Notes: a model not told the origin generated them from the letters alone. A DNA stretch of 50,821 nucleotides from an uncultured Emergencia sp. (GCA_904420065.1 CAJFTU010000017.1:1-50821), one strand, 5' to 3'. Counted from the first letter of the stretch, positions 33,683-43,631 are shown. A program made the numbers and translations.

Positions 33683-34480
33683 TTAGAAAATTCTGCTGTC
33701 CCTTTCTATCTGCTCGATCAGGGCAGGAAGCTGGCTGAAGTTATCGATCACGTAGTCTGCGCCGCATTCCCTGTACACCGCTCTGGCCTTTTCCGCCAGA
33801 TCGTCTTTCTCTTCCCGGGTCAGGCGGTCGTACTCCTCTTCAGAAAGTCCCATGACCGAACTTCCCTCTAGAACACCTACCGAGATCAGGCCGGCGTTCT
33901 TGCCCTCCTTGATATCCGCAGCGGTGTCGCCTACCTTGATCGCTCCGTTTACCGAAGAGACGTTCAGGGCTTCCAGATTACGGAACACCATATAAGGGTA
34001 AGGTCTTCCTTTATTTTCCGTCATGTCCGGCGTAAAATAAGCGTCCGGAGCGTATCCTCTTTTTTTCGCTTCTTCCGTAACGATTTCCATCATCTGACGG
34101 GTATAGCCTGTCGTAGAACCGATTTTGATGCTCCGTTCTCTCAGCTGATTTACCGCTTCCAGAACAAAAGGCTTCGGCTCCGCAAAATCCTTCAGTATAT
34201 CCAGAATCGACGTTTCACTGACGCCGTACACTTCGTCCACATCGGCTTTTTCCCAGGGACGTCCGTGTACTCTTTCCCATTCCGATGAGATTCTGTCCAT
34301 CTGCAGCATGGTGTGGACGTGATCCCATTTGAGCATCCCCATGGGCTTTCTGACTTCTTCCACTGTCGGGGTGATACCGAAGCGCTGAAAAGCTGCAACA
34401 AACGCCTGGACGGGCGCCATGGAACCGAAATCCACCGTAGTTCCGGCCCAGTCGAAAATGACCGCTTCAATTTTTCTCAT
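33683..34480 (-). CDS. phnX: Phosphonoacetaldehyde hydrolase
   Basis: PhnX (phosphonatase, EC 3.11.1.1), 265 residues, splits phosphonoacetaldehyde into acetaldehyde and phosphate. HAD motif I is VIFDWAGTTVD with the nucleophile aspartate; the Schiff-base lysine sits in the cap segment MGMLKWDHV near residue 53, the mark of phosphonatases; TGYTRQMM and KVGDTAADIKEG follow. AAGGAGG precedes the ATG at 34480, so the longer frame to 34513 is rejected. It is the last gene of the operon, ten bases after the saccharopine-dehydrogenase-like gene. Confidence 0.96.
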   Translation of the reverse strand: MRKIEAVIFDWAGTTVDFGSMAPVQAFVAAFQRFGITPTVEEVRKPMGMLKWDHVHTMLQMDRISSEWERVHGRPWEKADVDEVYGVSETSILDILKDFAEPKPFVLEAVNQLRERSIKIGSTTGYTRQMMEIVTEEAKKRGYAPDAYFTPDMTENKGRPYPYMVFRNLEALNVSSVNGAIKVGDTAADIKEGKNAGLISVGVLEGSSVMGLSEEEYDRLTREEKDDLAEKARAVYRECGADYVIDNFSQLPALIEQIERDSRIF

Positions 34481-34490
34481 TTCGACCTCC

Positions 34491-35651
34491 TTACAGATCC
34501 TTCCACTCTTCATGCATGTAGATCTCTCTCTTTTCCAGTTCTGCGAAGATCACTTCCGGTTTGAATGCTTCTTCCGGAATCAGGATGCCCGGGCGAGGCG
34601 CGCAGCCCTTAGCCAGCTGCTCGGCAGCGATGGCCAGAGGAATCCCTACATTGCGGGTGTAAGCTCTGAGACCTTCCCAGCCTTCCACCGATCCGTCCGA
34701 TGCCGGATGGGTGTGATAGATGATACCCTGCTTTCTCTTTCCGTCTTTTGTTCCGACCACTTCAATATGCAGCGCATAACCGTACAGATCGGTCTTCTTT
34801 CCTTCTTCGCTGTTTACCAGATAATCGCCGATCAGCGTCATCAGGCCGACCTTTGTATCGCCTACCTGAATTTCCGGGTTTTTCAGGATACCGTAATCGT
34901 AGAGACCTCTCACCAGGTGCATATTCTGCATCGGCCAGGTACCGCGGACCTCAATAAGGCGAACGCCCTTGTCCTTCAGCGCCTGGGCCAGAGTCACCGT
35001 TTCGGAATGAGGAATGATGTACTGTACAGTATCGCCGTAAGGTTCCGGCAGTTTTACTGCTCTCGGGCGAGCGAAAGGCGGCACCTGGATGAACTTGCCG
35101 TCCTCAAAGACTACCCGACTTTCAAGCTCCGGATCGTACTCGTAGGTTGTAGTCTCCGTAATAGACTTGGAGAAAGCGATTGGACGGAAGGAGCCGTGAG
35201 ATACGTACACTTCTTCTACGGTATCCAGCTGGTTTGCCAGATGCATAGCCATCATCTGCGTGGTTCCCGGCGTCATGCCGAATCCCGGCACGCAGGTCTT
35301 TCCCGCCTGAACAAACAGATCATTCCACTGGTTTTCTTCTCCAAAGCCGTTGAGGTTGACGCCGTGGCATCCTGCTTTGGCGATACATTCCGTGGACTTG
35401 CCGTTGAGGGTGATCTGGGTTCCATCCATGACCACGTCATAACCTTCCATCAGTTTGGCCGTCGCCTCGACGTCGTTGACGTCTGCTTTTACCACGTTGA
35501 TCCGGCTGTCGCCGAGCCACTGCGCCACCTTTTCGGCTTCTTCAACGTTGTAATCGCCGATGGTGATGGTGTCAAAATCCGAATGCTGTACGAGATCCAG
35601 AACCGACTCCCTGCTGATGCGGCCTGCCGCGCCTAAACAAAATACTTTCAT
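34491..35651 (-). CDS. Saccharopine-dehydrogenase-like oxidoreductase in a phosphonate operon
   Basis: A 386-residue NAD(P)-dependent enzyme. The N-terminal Rossmann motif is [13 protein letters not shown], with the [11 protein letters not shown] strand-2 region, and the middle [19 protein letters not shown] segment matches saccharopine dehydrogenase / lysine 6-dehydrogenase / carboxynorspermidine-type enzymes. It starts within the phnW stop (ATGA overlap) and is followed by phnX, so it is made together with the 2-aminoethylphosphonate pathway, yet the standard PhnW-PhnX route needs no such step. It could release 2-aminoethylphosphonate from an N-substituted (opine- or secondary-amine-like) precursor, or oxidise a related amine; substrate is unproven. 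Confidence 0.82.
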   Translation of the reverse strand: MKVFCLGAAGRISRESVLDLVQHSDFDTITIGDYNVEEAEKVAQWLGDSRINVVKADVNDVEATAKLMEGYDVVMDGTQITLNGKSTECIAKAGCHGVNLNGFGEENQWNDLFVQAGKTCVPGFGMTPGTTQMMAMHLANQLDTVEEVYVSHGSFRPIAFSKSITETTTYEYDPELESRVVFEDGKFIQVPPFARPRAVKLPEPYGDTVQYIIPHSETVTLAQALKDKGVRLIEVRGTWPMQNMHLVRGLYDYGILKNPEIQVGDTKVGLMTLIGDYLVNSEEGKKTDLYGYALHIEVVGTKDGKRKQGIIYHTHPASDGSVEGWEGLRAYTRNVGIPLAIAAEQLAKGCAPRPGILIPEEAFKPEVIFAELEKREIYMHEEWKDL

Positions 35652-36754
35652 GCTGTTACCTCCTCAATGGCTTTTAATAATTTTTCTATATCTTCTCCGT
35701 ATATTTCACCGATATTTCCGATGCGGAAGGTATCCGCATCGGAGACCTTTCCCGGATAGAGGACAAAGCCCTTTTCCTTCATGGCCGTGTAAAATGTCTT
35801 AAAATCAAAGTCTTCGTTCGGATAAAGGAAAGACGTGATGATCGGAGACTGAAGCTCCTCCGGAAGCAGGGTGTGATATCCCAGCCGTTCCATACCTTCA
35901 CGAAGAATCCTCTGGTTTTCTTTATAACGCTGATAGCGGGCTTCAACGCCGCCCTCTTCTTCCAATTCGGCCAGCGCCTGCTGAAAAGCGCGAACCGTGT
36001 GGGTCGGCGAGGTAAATCTCCACTTTCCGCTTCCGTCCATGGTTTTCCACTGGTCGTAGGCATCCAAGCTGTGAGAGTGGGCGTTGCCTTCACACTGCTC
36101 AAGCAGGGTCCTTCTGGCCAGGATAAAGCTGAAACCCGGAACGCCCTGTATGCACTTGTTGGACGAGCTGATCAGATAATCCGCAGGCAGTTTTTCCATA
36201 TCCATGGGAATTCCCCCGAACGCGCTCATCGCATCGATGATCGTGATCTTTTCATATTTCTTTGCCAAAGCGCATACTTCTTTCACCGGATTGAGAATTC
36301 CCGTGGTCGTTTCGCAGTAGACCATAGCCACATGGGTAATGGCCTCGTCGCTGCGAAGTATCTCTTCGATCCGGCTCAGGTCAGGCTGTTCCGTTTCCGC
36401 AACGCGGAGCAGTACATACGGTCTTTTCATCACCTCCATAAAGCGAACCATGCGCATGCCGTAAGCTCCGTTGGCGATGATCAACAGCTTTCCTTCCGGA
36501 GGAACAGCCGTGCCGAGACAGGCTTCAACGCCGAAGGAACCGCTTCCCTGCATCAGAACGGCAGTGAACTGATCGCTTTCGCCTGCCGCCAGCCTGACCA
36601 GACGGCTGCGTATGTCCTGAACGACGCCCAGATTATAGTCGTCGTCCCAGGTACACCAGTCTCTGAGCATGGCTGCCCTGACGCTTTTCGACGTGGACAG
36701 CGGTCCCGGCGTCAGAAGCAGGTATGGATTTTCAGGTATATCTTGTATATTCAT
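35648..36754 (-). CDS. phnW: 2-aminoethylphosphonate--pyruvate transaminase
   Basis: PhnW (EC 2.6.1.37), 368 residues, PLP-dependent class V aminotransferase that converts 2-aminoethylphosphonate and pyruvate to phosphonoacetaldehyde and alanine. PhnW-type features: [11 protein letters not shown] opening, the [10 protein letters not shown] stretch near residue 31, the [13 protein letters not shown] aspartate region, and the PLP lysine Lys200 in [18 protein letters not shown] precedes the ATG. It follows the transporter genes and overlaps the dehydrogenase-like gene, forming the catabolic half of the operon. Confidence 0.96.
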   Translation of the reverse strand: MNIQDIPENPYLLLTPGPLSTSKSVRAAMLRDWCTWDDDYNLGVVQDIRSRLVRLAAGESDQFTAVLMQGSGSFGVEACLGTAVPPEGKLLIIANGAYGMRMVRFMEVMKRPYVLLRVAETEQPDLSRIEEILRSDEAITHVAMVYCETTTGILNPVKEVCALAKKYEKITIIDAMSAFGGIPMDMEKLPADYLISSSNKCIQGVPGFSFILARRTLLEQCEGNAHSHSLDAYDQWKTMDGSGKWRFTSPTHTVRAFQQALAELEEEGGVEARYQRYKENQRILREGMERLGYHTLLPEELQSPIITSFLYPNEDFDFKTFYTAMKEKGFVLYPGKVSDADTFRIGNIGEIYGEDIEKLLKAIEEVTA

Positions 36755-36767
36755 GTTTGCACTCCTT

Positions 36768-38465
36768 TCACGCAGCGGCAGAATAGACTTCTATATCTTC
36801 GGCAGCTGCGCGGGCTTCATTTTTCTTTTTTATCTTGTATACCAGAAACTCGTAAAGTCCTCTGGCAATGATATTGACCAACAAAATCAGTATACTCATG
36901 GCAGCAGCCTGCGCGATATCTCCGGCTTCTTCCATATGAGTAATGGCGATGGACGCAATTTTAAACTGGGCGCTGTATAGGAACACCACCGCAGAAACCG
37001 TCACCATGGAGTTCATAAAGTAGTAGAGGAAAATCTCCAGGATGGCCGGAAGCGACAGAGGCGCCACGATTCGCAGAAAGCTTTTCCACCCCGGTATTTT
37101 CATGCTGTCCGCCACATTCTCGTATTCACGGTCCAGCTTCTTCAGCGCGCTGCTGGCCGTCACGAAAGGCACAGAGTAAAAGTGAACCATATTGGCAAGC
37201 ACCAGTATAATCACTGTGCCGTAGATAAAGTTCAGCGGATTGACGCTGCTGTTGAAGAAGAAGATAAAGCTCAAACCGATAACCATGCCGGGCAGAGCCA
37301 GCGGTATGGATGAAAAGAACTTGCCTATGCTCTTCAGCGCCTTCGGGCACTTGCTCCGCTCGATCATATAGGCGTAGAGGAACACGAAGATCGTACCGAA
37401 TATGGCCGTCAGAACACTCATCCATATGGAATTGAGATAGCTTTCGATTCCGCCCGTGGACTGATTGAAGGCAAAGTTATCCCAGGTAAAGCTCATGTCG
37501 TACGGATAATACTTGGTAAATGCCCCCATGAACAGCACGCCCACCATGATCAGAAGGCAAAGGGTAATTCCTCCGCAGATCAGGTAGAATACGCTGTCCC
37601 TCACCTTTGACGGTTTAATAGTCAAAGCGCTGGCCTTAGAACTGATCGTTCCGCTGTCTTTTCTGGTCGTGAGCCGATCCACTCCAAAGCTGAGCACTGC
37701 CGGAATCAACAGCAGAGTTCCTACCACGGCGCCCATGTTCATGTTGAACTGACCGGCTACCTGTTTATAGATATCTGTAGCCAGCACATTGTAGCTTCCG
37801 CCCAGAACCTTGGGAGCGCCGAAGTCGGTGAAGGCCAGAGTAAAGCATACGAACAGGGAATTGATCAGCGTATAGCGTATCGACGGTATGGTAATGTGAC
37901 TGAACTTCTTCAGATTGCTGCAGCCCATGGTATCGGCAGCCTCGTACAGCCTTCCGTCGGCATAGTTCAACGCGATGCAGAACATCAGGAAGGACTGTGG
38001 AAAGGTATAGATCACTTCGCTGATGATGATGCCGGTTCTGCCGTACAGGCCGATATCCCAGCCGAGCCCCGTAATCACGCCCTGATTGCCGAACAGGTAC
38101 ACCAGACTCAGGCCGTGAACTACAGTTGGCAGAAACAGCGGAATCAGAGCCGTATATCTGAAGAACCGCTTTCCTTTGATGTTAGTCCTGGTCACGCCGT
38201 AGGCATAGACAAAGCCCAACAGAGTGCCCAGAACCGCCGACGCCACAGACACCGTGATCGTGTTGCCGATGGATACGGACAGAGCGGGTGTGGAAAAGTA
38301 TTCGGCATAGTTGGCAAATCCCGCAAAGGATCCGTCGGCGTTTAAAAACGCTTTGGAAAACAGACTGTAGATCGGGCAGACCAGTATGATGACAAAGCAA
38401 AGGGTCATCACAGTCATAGTCACCGAAGCCGGACGCAGGCCCTTTCCTGTGTTAAGCCGTTTCAT
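36768..38465 (-). CDS. 2-aminoethylphosphonate ABC transporter permease, fused
   Basis: A 565-residue membrane protein with two ABC permease modules in one chain (about residues 10-285 and 295-550), each with around six helices and an EAA-type coupling loop ([14 protein letters not shown] and [15 protein letters not shown]). This double-length form is typical of the iron/phosphonate-type permeases, including those of 2-aminoethylphosphonate systems. It follows the ATPase gene by two bases and precedes phnW, which supports phosphonate uptake. Specificity rests on context. Confidence 0.88.
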   Translation of the reverse strand: MKRLNTGKGLRPASVTMTVMTLCFVIILVCPIYSLFSKAFLNADGSFAGFANYAEYFSTPALSVSIGNTITVSVASAVLGTLLGFVYAYGVTRTNIKGKRFFRYTALIPLFLPTVVHGLSLVYLFGNQGVITGLGWDIGLYGRTGIIISEVIYTFPQSFLMFCIALNYADGRLYEAADTMGCSNLKKFSHITIPSIRYTLINSLFVCFTLAFTDFGAPKVLGGSYNVLATDIYKQVAGQFNMNMGAVVGTLLLIPAVLSFGVDRLTTRKDSGTISSKASALTIKPSKVRDSVFYLICGGITLCLLIMVGVLFMGAFTKYYPYDMSFTWDNFAFNQSTGGIESYLNSIWMSVLTAIFGTIFVFLYAYMIERSKCPKALKSIGKFFSSIPLALPGMVIGLSFIFFFNSSVNPLNFIYGTVIILVLANMVHFYSVPFVTASSALKKLDREYENVADSMKIPGWKSFLRIVAPLSLPAILEIFLYYFMNSMVTVSAVVFLYSAQFKIASIAITHMEEAGDIAQAAAMSILILLVNIIARGLYEFLVYKIKKKNEARAAAEDIEVYSAAA

Positions 38466-38467
38466 CT

Positions 38468-39469
38468 CTATACCACCTCGTTGCCCGGATATCTGATGAT
38501 TCCGCTTTTCGGAATGTGGAAGAAAATTCTGTCCTCCGGCCGCAGCTTCAGATTGGTGACTTTCTCCGAAGCGATATCCACACAGATCGGCTCCCGGCTG
38601 TCAAGCTCGCCGTAAACCCGGGTGAGGGGTCCGCGGAACTCTACTTCCTTGACTTTTCCTTCCCAGTTTTCCACTTCCTGCTGGATCTGTTCCTTGGAAA
38701 TGCTGATGCTTTCCGGTCTGACACCGTACATCTCGCCTTCTTTGCGGTACAGGTTCATGGTTCCGATAAAGTTAGCCACAAACACAGTCTTCGGATGATT
38801 GTAGATCTCCTGAGGCTCTCCGACCTGCTCTACCACGGCGTTGTTCATAACCACAATACGATCCGCCATAGTCAACGCCTCTTCCTGATCGTGGGTGACC
38901 ATAATCGTTGTAATGCCTAATTGTTTCTGTATATGACAGATTTCTGAACGCAGCTTTACGCGAACCTTGGCATCGAGGGCCGAAAGCGGTTCGTCAAGGA
39001 GCAGATACTCCGGCTTCAGCGATACGGCCCGCGCCAGCGCCGTACGCTGCTGCTGACCGCCCGACAGCTGCGCCGGATATTTTTTGCGGTGTTCGTACAG
39101 ATCCACCATTCTCAGCACCTCTTCACAGCGTGCCTTTCTCTCCTGCCTGGTCAGTTCCTTCTGTTCATTGAGTCCGAACAGGATATTCTGCTCCACAGTC
39201 ATGTGCGGAAACAGAGCGTAGGACTGAAACACAATGCCAAAGTTCCGCTTTGCCGGCGGCAGGTTGGTGCAGTCCTTTCCGTTGATCAGAATCGATCCTT
39301 CTGTCGGCGTTTCCAGACCGGCTATGATTCTGAGCAGGGTGGTCTTTCCACATCCGGACGGACCGAGGATACTGATCAACTCGCCCTTTTCGATGTCGAT
39401 GGACACGTTTTTCAGCGCAGTCTGGCTGTCAAATACTTTACTTACGTTTTTTATCGATAAAAATGCCAT
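38468..39469 (-). CDS. 2-aminoethylphosphonate ABC transporter ATP-binding protein
   Basis: A 333-residue importer ATPase. Walker A is GPSGCGKTT near residue 36, the Q-loop is IVFQSYALFPHM, the signature is QLSGGQQQRTALARA, Walker B LLLDEPLSALD, and the switch histidine is in MVTHDQEEA. A C-terminal TOBE-like domain of about 90 residues (from the YGVRPESISI region) is typical of this importer group and may have a regulatory role. AAAGGAG precedes the ATG. A strong hairpin without T-run separates it from the binding-protein gene. Confidence 0.92.
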   Translation of the reverse strand: MAFLSIKNVSKVFDSQTALKNVSIDIEKGELISILGPSGCGKTTLLRIIAGLETPTEGSILINGKDCTNLPPAKRNFGIVFQSYALFPHMTVEQNILFGLNEQKELTRQERKARCEEVLRMVDLYEHRKKYPAQLSGGQQQRTALARAVSLKPEYLLLDEPLSALDAKVRVKLRSEICHIQKQLGITTIMVTHDQEEALTMADRIVVMNNAVVEQVGEPQEIYNHPKTVFVANFIGTMNLYRKEGEMYGVRPESISISKEQIQQEVENWEGKVKEVEFRGPLTRVYGELDSREPICVDIASEKVTNLKLRPEDRIFFHIPKSGIIRYPGNEVV

Positions 39470-39496
39470 TTGATTTTCTCCTTTCCCATTAAATCA

Positions 39497-39518
39497 GTGC
39501 GGCGCTTCAGCGCCGCAC
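39497..39518 (-). other. Intercistronic hairpin after the binding-protein gene
   Basis: Perfect nine-pair stem, GTGCGGCGC with GCGCCGCAC, tetraloop TGAA on the minus strand, no T-run. In transporter operons such hairpins usually shield the upstream binding-protein mRNA, allowing its excess over the other components. Confidence 0.65.
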
Positions 39519-39547
39519 CTGATCCATCTTCTCCGGTCTGTGCAGTT

Positions 39548-40639
39548 TTACGCCTCTTCCGGTTCAGATTTCGCGTCGTATTTTTCCATCCACTGCTTCA
39601 GGATATCCTCACGGTTAGAAGCCGCCCAGGAAAAATCGTTGTCGATGAGCTGATCCAGAGGGTTTCCGTCGTATCCTTCGTATTCGCCTACATCATCGAT
39701 GGTGATGATGGGATAGTTTTCTTTGTAAAGCTCCATAGCGCTGTCGGAAATCGCCCAGTCAAGGAAGGTGTACGCAGCCGGATTGATCTCGTCCTTGTTG
39801 ATCAGCGCGTTGGCTTCCAGATCCCATCCGGATCCTTCTTCCGGGAAGATTACTTCTACCGGAGCGCCGTCTTCCTTCTGGCTCAGACCGGCGTAACCGA
39901 AGCTGATACCTACAGCGCACTCGCCGGACGCCGCCATCTTAGCCGGCTTTGAACCGGAGTGGGTATACATGGCGATATTTTCATCTAACTGATCCAGATA
40001 ATCCCAACCTTCTTCTTCACCCATCAGCTGCAGAATCGCCGATACAGTCAGGAATCCGGTTCCGGAGGAGTTCGGGTTGGACATCACGATATGTCCTTTG
40101 AAGGCGGGATCCAGCAGATCCTCATAGGATTTGATCTCCGGAAGTCCTAATTTCTCCGCTTCTTCTGTATTGACCACAAATGCGGTTTCCCACGCGTCAA
40201 TACCGACCCAGGTCGGAACTTCTTTATCGGATTTGAACTCAGGCAGAATTCTGTCCACGCCTTCCGGAGCGTAAGCCTTCAGCCCGTCCTGATCGTCCAG
40301 AACCATCATGGAAGAAGCAGCCGTTCCCCAGACTACGTCGGCCTGTGGATTGTCTTTTTCTGCTAAGAGTCTGGCGGTAATAATTCCGGTGGACTCGCGG
40401 ACAACATTTACGGTAATATCCGGATATTCTTCGTTGAAGGCTTCTAAATATGTAGATACCTGTTCGTCCTCTAAAGCGGTATATACGGTAATTTCACCTT
40501 CTGTCGCCTTTTCGACTGCTCCCGTTTCCTCTGCGGAAGCGTTTCCGCTTTCACCGCTGTCTCCGGAACAAGAAGTAAGCGCAAATGCCGAAAATGCCAT
40601 TGCCGCAATCAGCAGCAAGCTGAGTAATTTTTTCTTCAT
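39548..40639 (-). CDS. 2-aminoethylphosphonate ABC transporter substrate-binding lipoprotein
   Basis: A 363-residue periplasmic-binding-protein-like lipoprotein. The signal peptide ends in a lipobox ALTSC with Cys24 as the lipid anchor, followed by an acidic linker ([16 protein letters not shown]). The body ([20 protein letters not shown] onward) matches the iron(III)/2-aminoethylphosphonate binding-protein group. First gene of the phn operon, 163 bases after the RpiR regulator gene, with palindromic operators between. Phosphonate specificity comes from the operon; iron or putrescine-like ligands are the alternatives. Confidence 0.9.
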   Translation of the reverse strand: MKKKLLSLLLIAAMAFSAFALTSCSGDSGESGNASAEETGAVEKATEGEITVYTALEDEQVSTYLEAFNEEYPDITVNVVRESTGIITARLLAEKDNPQADVVWGTAASSMMVLDDQDGLKAYAPEGVDRILPEFKSDKEVPTWVGIDAWETAFVVNTEEAEKLGLPEIKSYEDLLDPAFKGHIVMSNPNSSGTGFLTVSAILQLMGEEEGWDYLDQLDENIAMYTHSGSKPAKMAASGECAVGISFGYAGLSQKEDGAPVEVIFPEEGSGWDLEANALINKDEINPAAYTFLDWAISDSAMELYKENYPIITIDDVGEYEGYDGNPLDQLIDNDFSWAASNREDILKQWMEKYDAKSEPEEA

Positions 40640-40710
40640 TCTTTCTAATCTCCTTTTTATTCGGCAGCCATCTGCCTTTGTTTGTTTACTTCTTTCGTTT
40701 TCGCAGGCTC

Positions 40711-40774
40711 AGTTTACAAAACACATGTAAACTGCACAATCAAAAACATGTAAAGTTAACGTTAACCTTACATG
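40711..40774 (-). promoter_or_regulatory. Palindromic operators upstream of the phn operon
   Basis: A 28-base inverted repeat (arms 40747-40760 CATGTAAAGTTAAC and 40761-40774, one mismatch). A second inverted repeat, AGTTTAC-N9-GTAAACT, lies at 40711-40733; both share the CATGTAA core. They lie between the RpiR-family gene and the first transporter gene and are the best candidates for its binding sites. A clear -35/-10 pair was not found. Confidence 0.65.
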
Positions 40775-40802
40775 CCTTTAATGTTTCCCTCTTGTAATTT
40801 TC

Positions 40803-41684
40803 CTACAGTTTACCCTCTTTCTTTTCGAGAGAAAACTTCTCCGATACAAAGCTGCGCTGATCCAGATTTTCTGTAAACCGCTCAAAATCGGTGATCAGAA
40901 GGCCGCTGTACAGCATATCGACGATGGCCAGCTGAGCGCACCGGGAAAAAAGCGCGTTCCGATAGAAATACTGCTCGTTTCCCGAACACAATATGATATC
41001 CGCGTAGCGATTGATGTACGCTTTTTCGTGGTTGGTTACCGCGATGGTCACTGCTCCCGCTTCTTTAGCGATGCGCAGCGTGTCCACCGTACTCTCCGAT
41101 GCGCCGGTATAGGAAATCCCTATGGCCGAATCCTCCGGGCTGAGACTGCATGCGCAGAGATTTTGCCGGTAAACATCCTGGTAAAACACGGCGTCAATTC
41201 CCAGATAGATCAGCTTTGTAGCCAGATCCTCCGCTACAGTACAGGAATTTTCCGCTGCCGACAACAGGATGCGCCGTCCCTTCGCAATAGCTTCCACCGC
41301 CCGGATCAGTTCCAGGGCGGACAGGTTTTTCAGCGTGTTCTCCAGCTGCTGAATGTTGGCTCTCGTCACCTTCAACGGAATATCCACCAGCTTATCCGAC
41401 GGATTTACATCAAAGGTGAGAATTTCTCCCATATCCCGTTCTTTCCTGTGCTCGGCGCTTTCTTTAAGCAGGATAGTCTTCAGTTCCCGGAATCCGGAAA
41501 GTCCCATAGCCCGGGTAAAGCGGATTACCGTAGGCTGGCTGACCTCCGCCCTCTCGGCCAGTTCATCGATGGTCAGCTCCGCCAGCTCAAAATCGCTCCG
41601 GATCAGACAGTCTGCCACCTTTTGTTCGGAAGGGCGCAGAGCCTTGTATTCTTTTCTCACATTCAATATAAATGGCGTATCCAT
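40803..41684 (-). CDS. RpiR-family regulator of phosphonate genes
   Basis: A 293-residue MurR/RpiR regulator. N-terminal helix-turn-helix: LTIDELAERAEVSQPTVIRFTRAMGLSGFRELK (about residues 35-70). The C-terminal SIS sugar-isomerase domain begins near 125, with ILLSAAENSCTVAEDLATKL and ISYTGASESTVD as the phosphate-binding loops. RpiR proteins usually bind phosphosugars; next to a phosphonate operon the ligand may be a phosphonate such as phosphonoacetaldehyde, which is inference. A CTACATTAAATGTAG palindrome at 41835-41849 upstream may be an autoregulatory site. Confidence 0.88.
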   Translation of the reverse strand: MDTPFILNVRKEYKALRPSEQKVADCLIRSDFELAELTIDELAERAEVSQPTVIRFTRAMGLSGFRELKTILLKESAEHRKERDMGEILTFDVNPSDKLVDIPLKVTRANIQQLENTLKNLSALELIRAVEAIAKGRRILLSAAENSCTVAEDLATKLIYLGIDAVFYQDVYRQNLCACSLSPEDSAIGISYTGASESTVDTLRIAKEAGAVTIAVTNHEKAYINRYADIILCSGNEQYFYRNALFSRCAQLAIVDMLYSGLLITDFERFTENLDQRSFVSEKFSLEKKEGKL

Positions 41685-41834
41685 ATTCTCAAACCTTCTG
41701 TACCTTTTCTACAAACGGCGTTCCGCAGAGCGACTTTGCCCCGCTTTTTTTCTCTGCCAAAGAGGCCTCAAACCCAAATGCAAACCGCCGCATTGCCTTT
41801 ATTGTAGCGCACAAAAGTAAAATTTTCATAACAA

Positions 41835-41849
41835 CTACATTAAATGTAG
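41835..41849. promoter_or_regulatory. Palindrome upstream of the RpiR-family gene
   Basis: CTACATTAAATGTAG, arms CTACATT/AATGTAG around one base, 150 bases before the regulator's start. No other gene reads away from it closely. The remainder of 41685-42011 shows only the terminator noted separately. Confidence 0.4.
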
Positions 41850-41943
41850 GTAAAGCGTTATCCTCTGCGGCCTTTTTTCTCTTTACGTTAAAGCCTTCCT
41901 CCTGAACCCGTCTTCCCGGTCTTTGAAAATACGTGAAAACGGT

Positions 41944-41989
41944 ACAAAAAAGAAGGCCTGTCCGCACGGTTTGTTCCGTGGGTCAGGCC
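41944..41989 (-). terminator. Terminator of the SCIFF operon
   Basis: Outer arms GGCCTG/CAGGCC (41955-41960, 41984-41989) and inner arms CACGG/CCGTG, followed on the minus strand by a T-rich run. It follows the maturase stop at 42012. Confidence 0.8.
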
Positions 41990-42011
41990 CTCCTATGTAC
42001 ACTTGTCTTTC

Positions 42012-43448
42012 CTATGCTTCTTCTGCCATGGCAATCTGCATCATGATCGCGCATTCGATCCTCTTTTTAAACAGCTTGCAGCCGTAATCGTAGACGCCCC
42101 GGATGGTTCCTTCTGCGTGGCAGGCATTGGCTGCGCATCCACCGCTGCAGTACAGTCTGGCCCAACAATCCCGACATTCCTCCCGGGCATAGACATTGCA
42201 CATTTTAAACTCCTGCTGCAGGCTCTCTGCCGTAATGCCCTGCCAGATATCTCCCATCTTGTAGCGCGAATCGCCTACGAACTGATGACAAGGATAGAGA
42301 TCTCCCTGCGGCGTCACCGCAAAGTACTCCGTTCCGGATCCACATCCGGATATTCGCTTATAGATACATGGACCGTGAGACAGATCCAGCATGTAGTGAT
42401 AGAAGGTGAATCCTTTCCCCTCCTTCTTCCGGCGGATCATCTCCCTTGCCAGAATCTCGTATTGACGGAAAAGCTCCGGCAGATCCTCTTCTGTCAGTGC
42501 AAAAGGATCGTCGGGAGGGCAGACTACCGGTTCCATGGAAAGCTCGGTAAAACCCAGGTCCGCCATGTGAAAGATATCTTCAGTAAAGTCTACATTATTA
42601 TGGGTAAACGTTCCCCGCATATAGTAGTCTTTTCCGCCTCTGGCCTCAACCAGTTTCTGAAACTTAGGAACGATCATATCATAGCTGCCCTGATCGTTTA
42701 TGGTTCGGCGCAGCCTGTCGTGCACTTCCTTTCGTCCGTCCAGGCTCAGCACCACATTGTGCATCTCCCGATTGGCAAAATCGATGACATCGTCGTCGAT
42801 TCCCACGCCGTTTGTAGTCAGAGTAAAGCGGAAATTCTTCCCCTTTTCTTTCTCGATACTCCTGGCATAGCTTACCAGATCCTTCACCACCTGCCAGTTC
42901 ATCAGGGGCTCGCCGCCGAAGAAGTCCACCTCCAGGTTCCGTCTGCTGCCAGACTGCTCAACGAGGAAGTCCAGCGCCCGCTTTCCGGTCTCAAAGCTCA
43001 TTAGCGCCCGTTCCCCGTGAAAGCTTCCCTGCGCCGCGAAGCAATAGCTGCAGTTCAGGTTGCAGGTGTGCGCAACGTGAAGGCACAGCGCCTTGATCTC
43101 CGTATGCCGGTTCTTCAGATCGAAGGCATTGGGCTCATAGATGTCTTCGGAAAACAGTTTTTTCTCCGAGGCCAGCCGGCGAATATCGCCGATGACTTCC
43201 CCAATTTCGTCTTCTGTCACATCGGGCTGATCACCGTACTTTTTCAGAATCGGATCGATAATTCGCTTCTCCTCCACTTCCGCCCAGGAGTTCTTGCCTT
43301 CTCCACCCCGTTCGGAACGGCCGCTTCTTTCAATCTCCCCACAAAAAAGTTGGATGATGTCGTATGCCACATCATCCACTACATGTACAGATCCGCTGTT
43401 GACGTCTAAGACGATATTGTATCCGTTCAGTTTATATTGATGGATCAT
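42012..43448 (-). CDS. scfB: SCIFF peptide maturase, radical SAM/SPASM protein
   Basis: A 478-residue radical SAM enzyme that installs thioether crosslinks in the SCIFF peptide encoded just upstream. Cluster I is C129-x3-C133-x2-C136 (CNLNCSYC). The C-terminal SPASM region has the expected cysteines (CGSG, YPCHQF, C-x5-C-x2-C-x5-C-x3-C in CNVYAREECRDCWARLYCSGGC). The start MIHQYKLNGYNIVLDVNSG is the conserved opening of SCIFF maturases. Its ATG (43448) overlaps the peptide's TAA as TAATG. A longer frame to 43532 reads through the peptide gene in another frame and is wrong. The SCIFF system is nearly universal in Clostridia; its product's function is unknown. Confidence 0.96.
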   Translation of the reverse strand: MIHQYKLNGYNIVLDVNSGSVHVVDDVAYDIIQLFCGEIERSGRSERGGEGKNSWAEVEEKRIIDPILKKYGDQPDVTEDEIGEVIGDIRRLASEKKLFSEDIYEPNAFDLKNRHTEIKALCLHVAHTCNLNCSYCFAAQGSFHGERALMSFETGKRALDFLVEQSGSRRNLEVDFFGGEPLMNWQVVKDLVSYARSIEKEKGKNFRFTLTTNGVGIDDDVIDFANREMHNVVLSLDGRKEVHDRLRRTINDQGSYDMIVPKFQKLVEARGGKDYYMRGTFTHNNVDFTEDIFHMADLGFTELSMEPVVCPPDDPFALTEEDLPELFRQYEILAREMIRRKKEGKGFTFYHYMLDLSHGPCIYKRISGCGSGTEYFAVTPQGDLYPCHQFVGDSRYKMGDIWQGITAESLQQEFKMCNVYAREECRDCWARLYCSGGCAANACHAEGTIRGVYDYGCKLFKKRIECAIMMQIAMAEEA

Positions 43449-43591
43449 TAGTTCTTCTTCTCGCAGGCCTGATTTGCTACGCCGCAGGAAGTCTTGCAGG
43501 CCGACTGGCAGGAAGTCTGGCACTCGCCGCATCCGCCTTCTTTAAGACTTTTTTCCAGATTTCTCGTTTCTATGGTTCTGATTCTTTTCAT
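43448..43591 (-). CDS. scfA: SCIFF ribosomally made peptide precursor
   Basis: A 47-residue precursor, too short for usual gene callers. It opens with MKRIRTIETRNLEK, then an acidic/basic leader and a C-terminal core with exactly six cysteines at positions 21, 24, 28, 32, 36 and 43, the pattern called six-cysteines-in-forty-five. Cysteine-to-threonine thioether formation is the known modification. AAAGGCGAG precedes the ATG, and its stop overlaps the maturase start, so both are translated together. A good promoter lies at 43632-43660. Confidence 0.97.
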   Translation of the reverse strand: MKRIRTIETRNLEKSLKEGGCGECQTSCQSACKTSCGVANQACEKKN

Positions 43592-43631
43592 ATCTATCTC
43601 TCGCCTTTCTGTATAAAAATTTGCTTATTCT

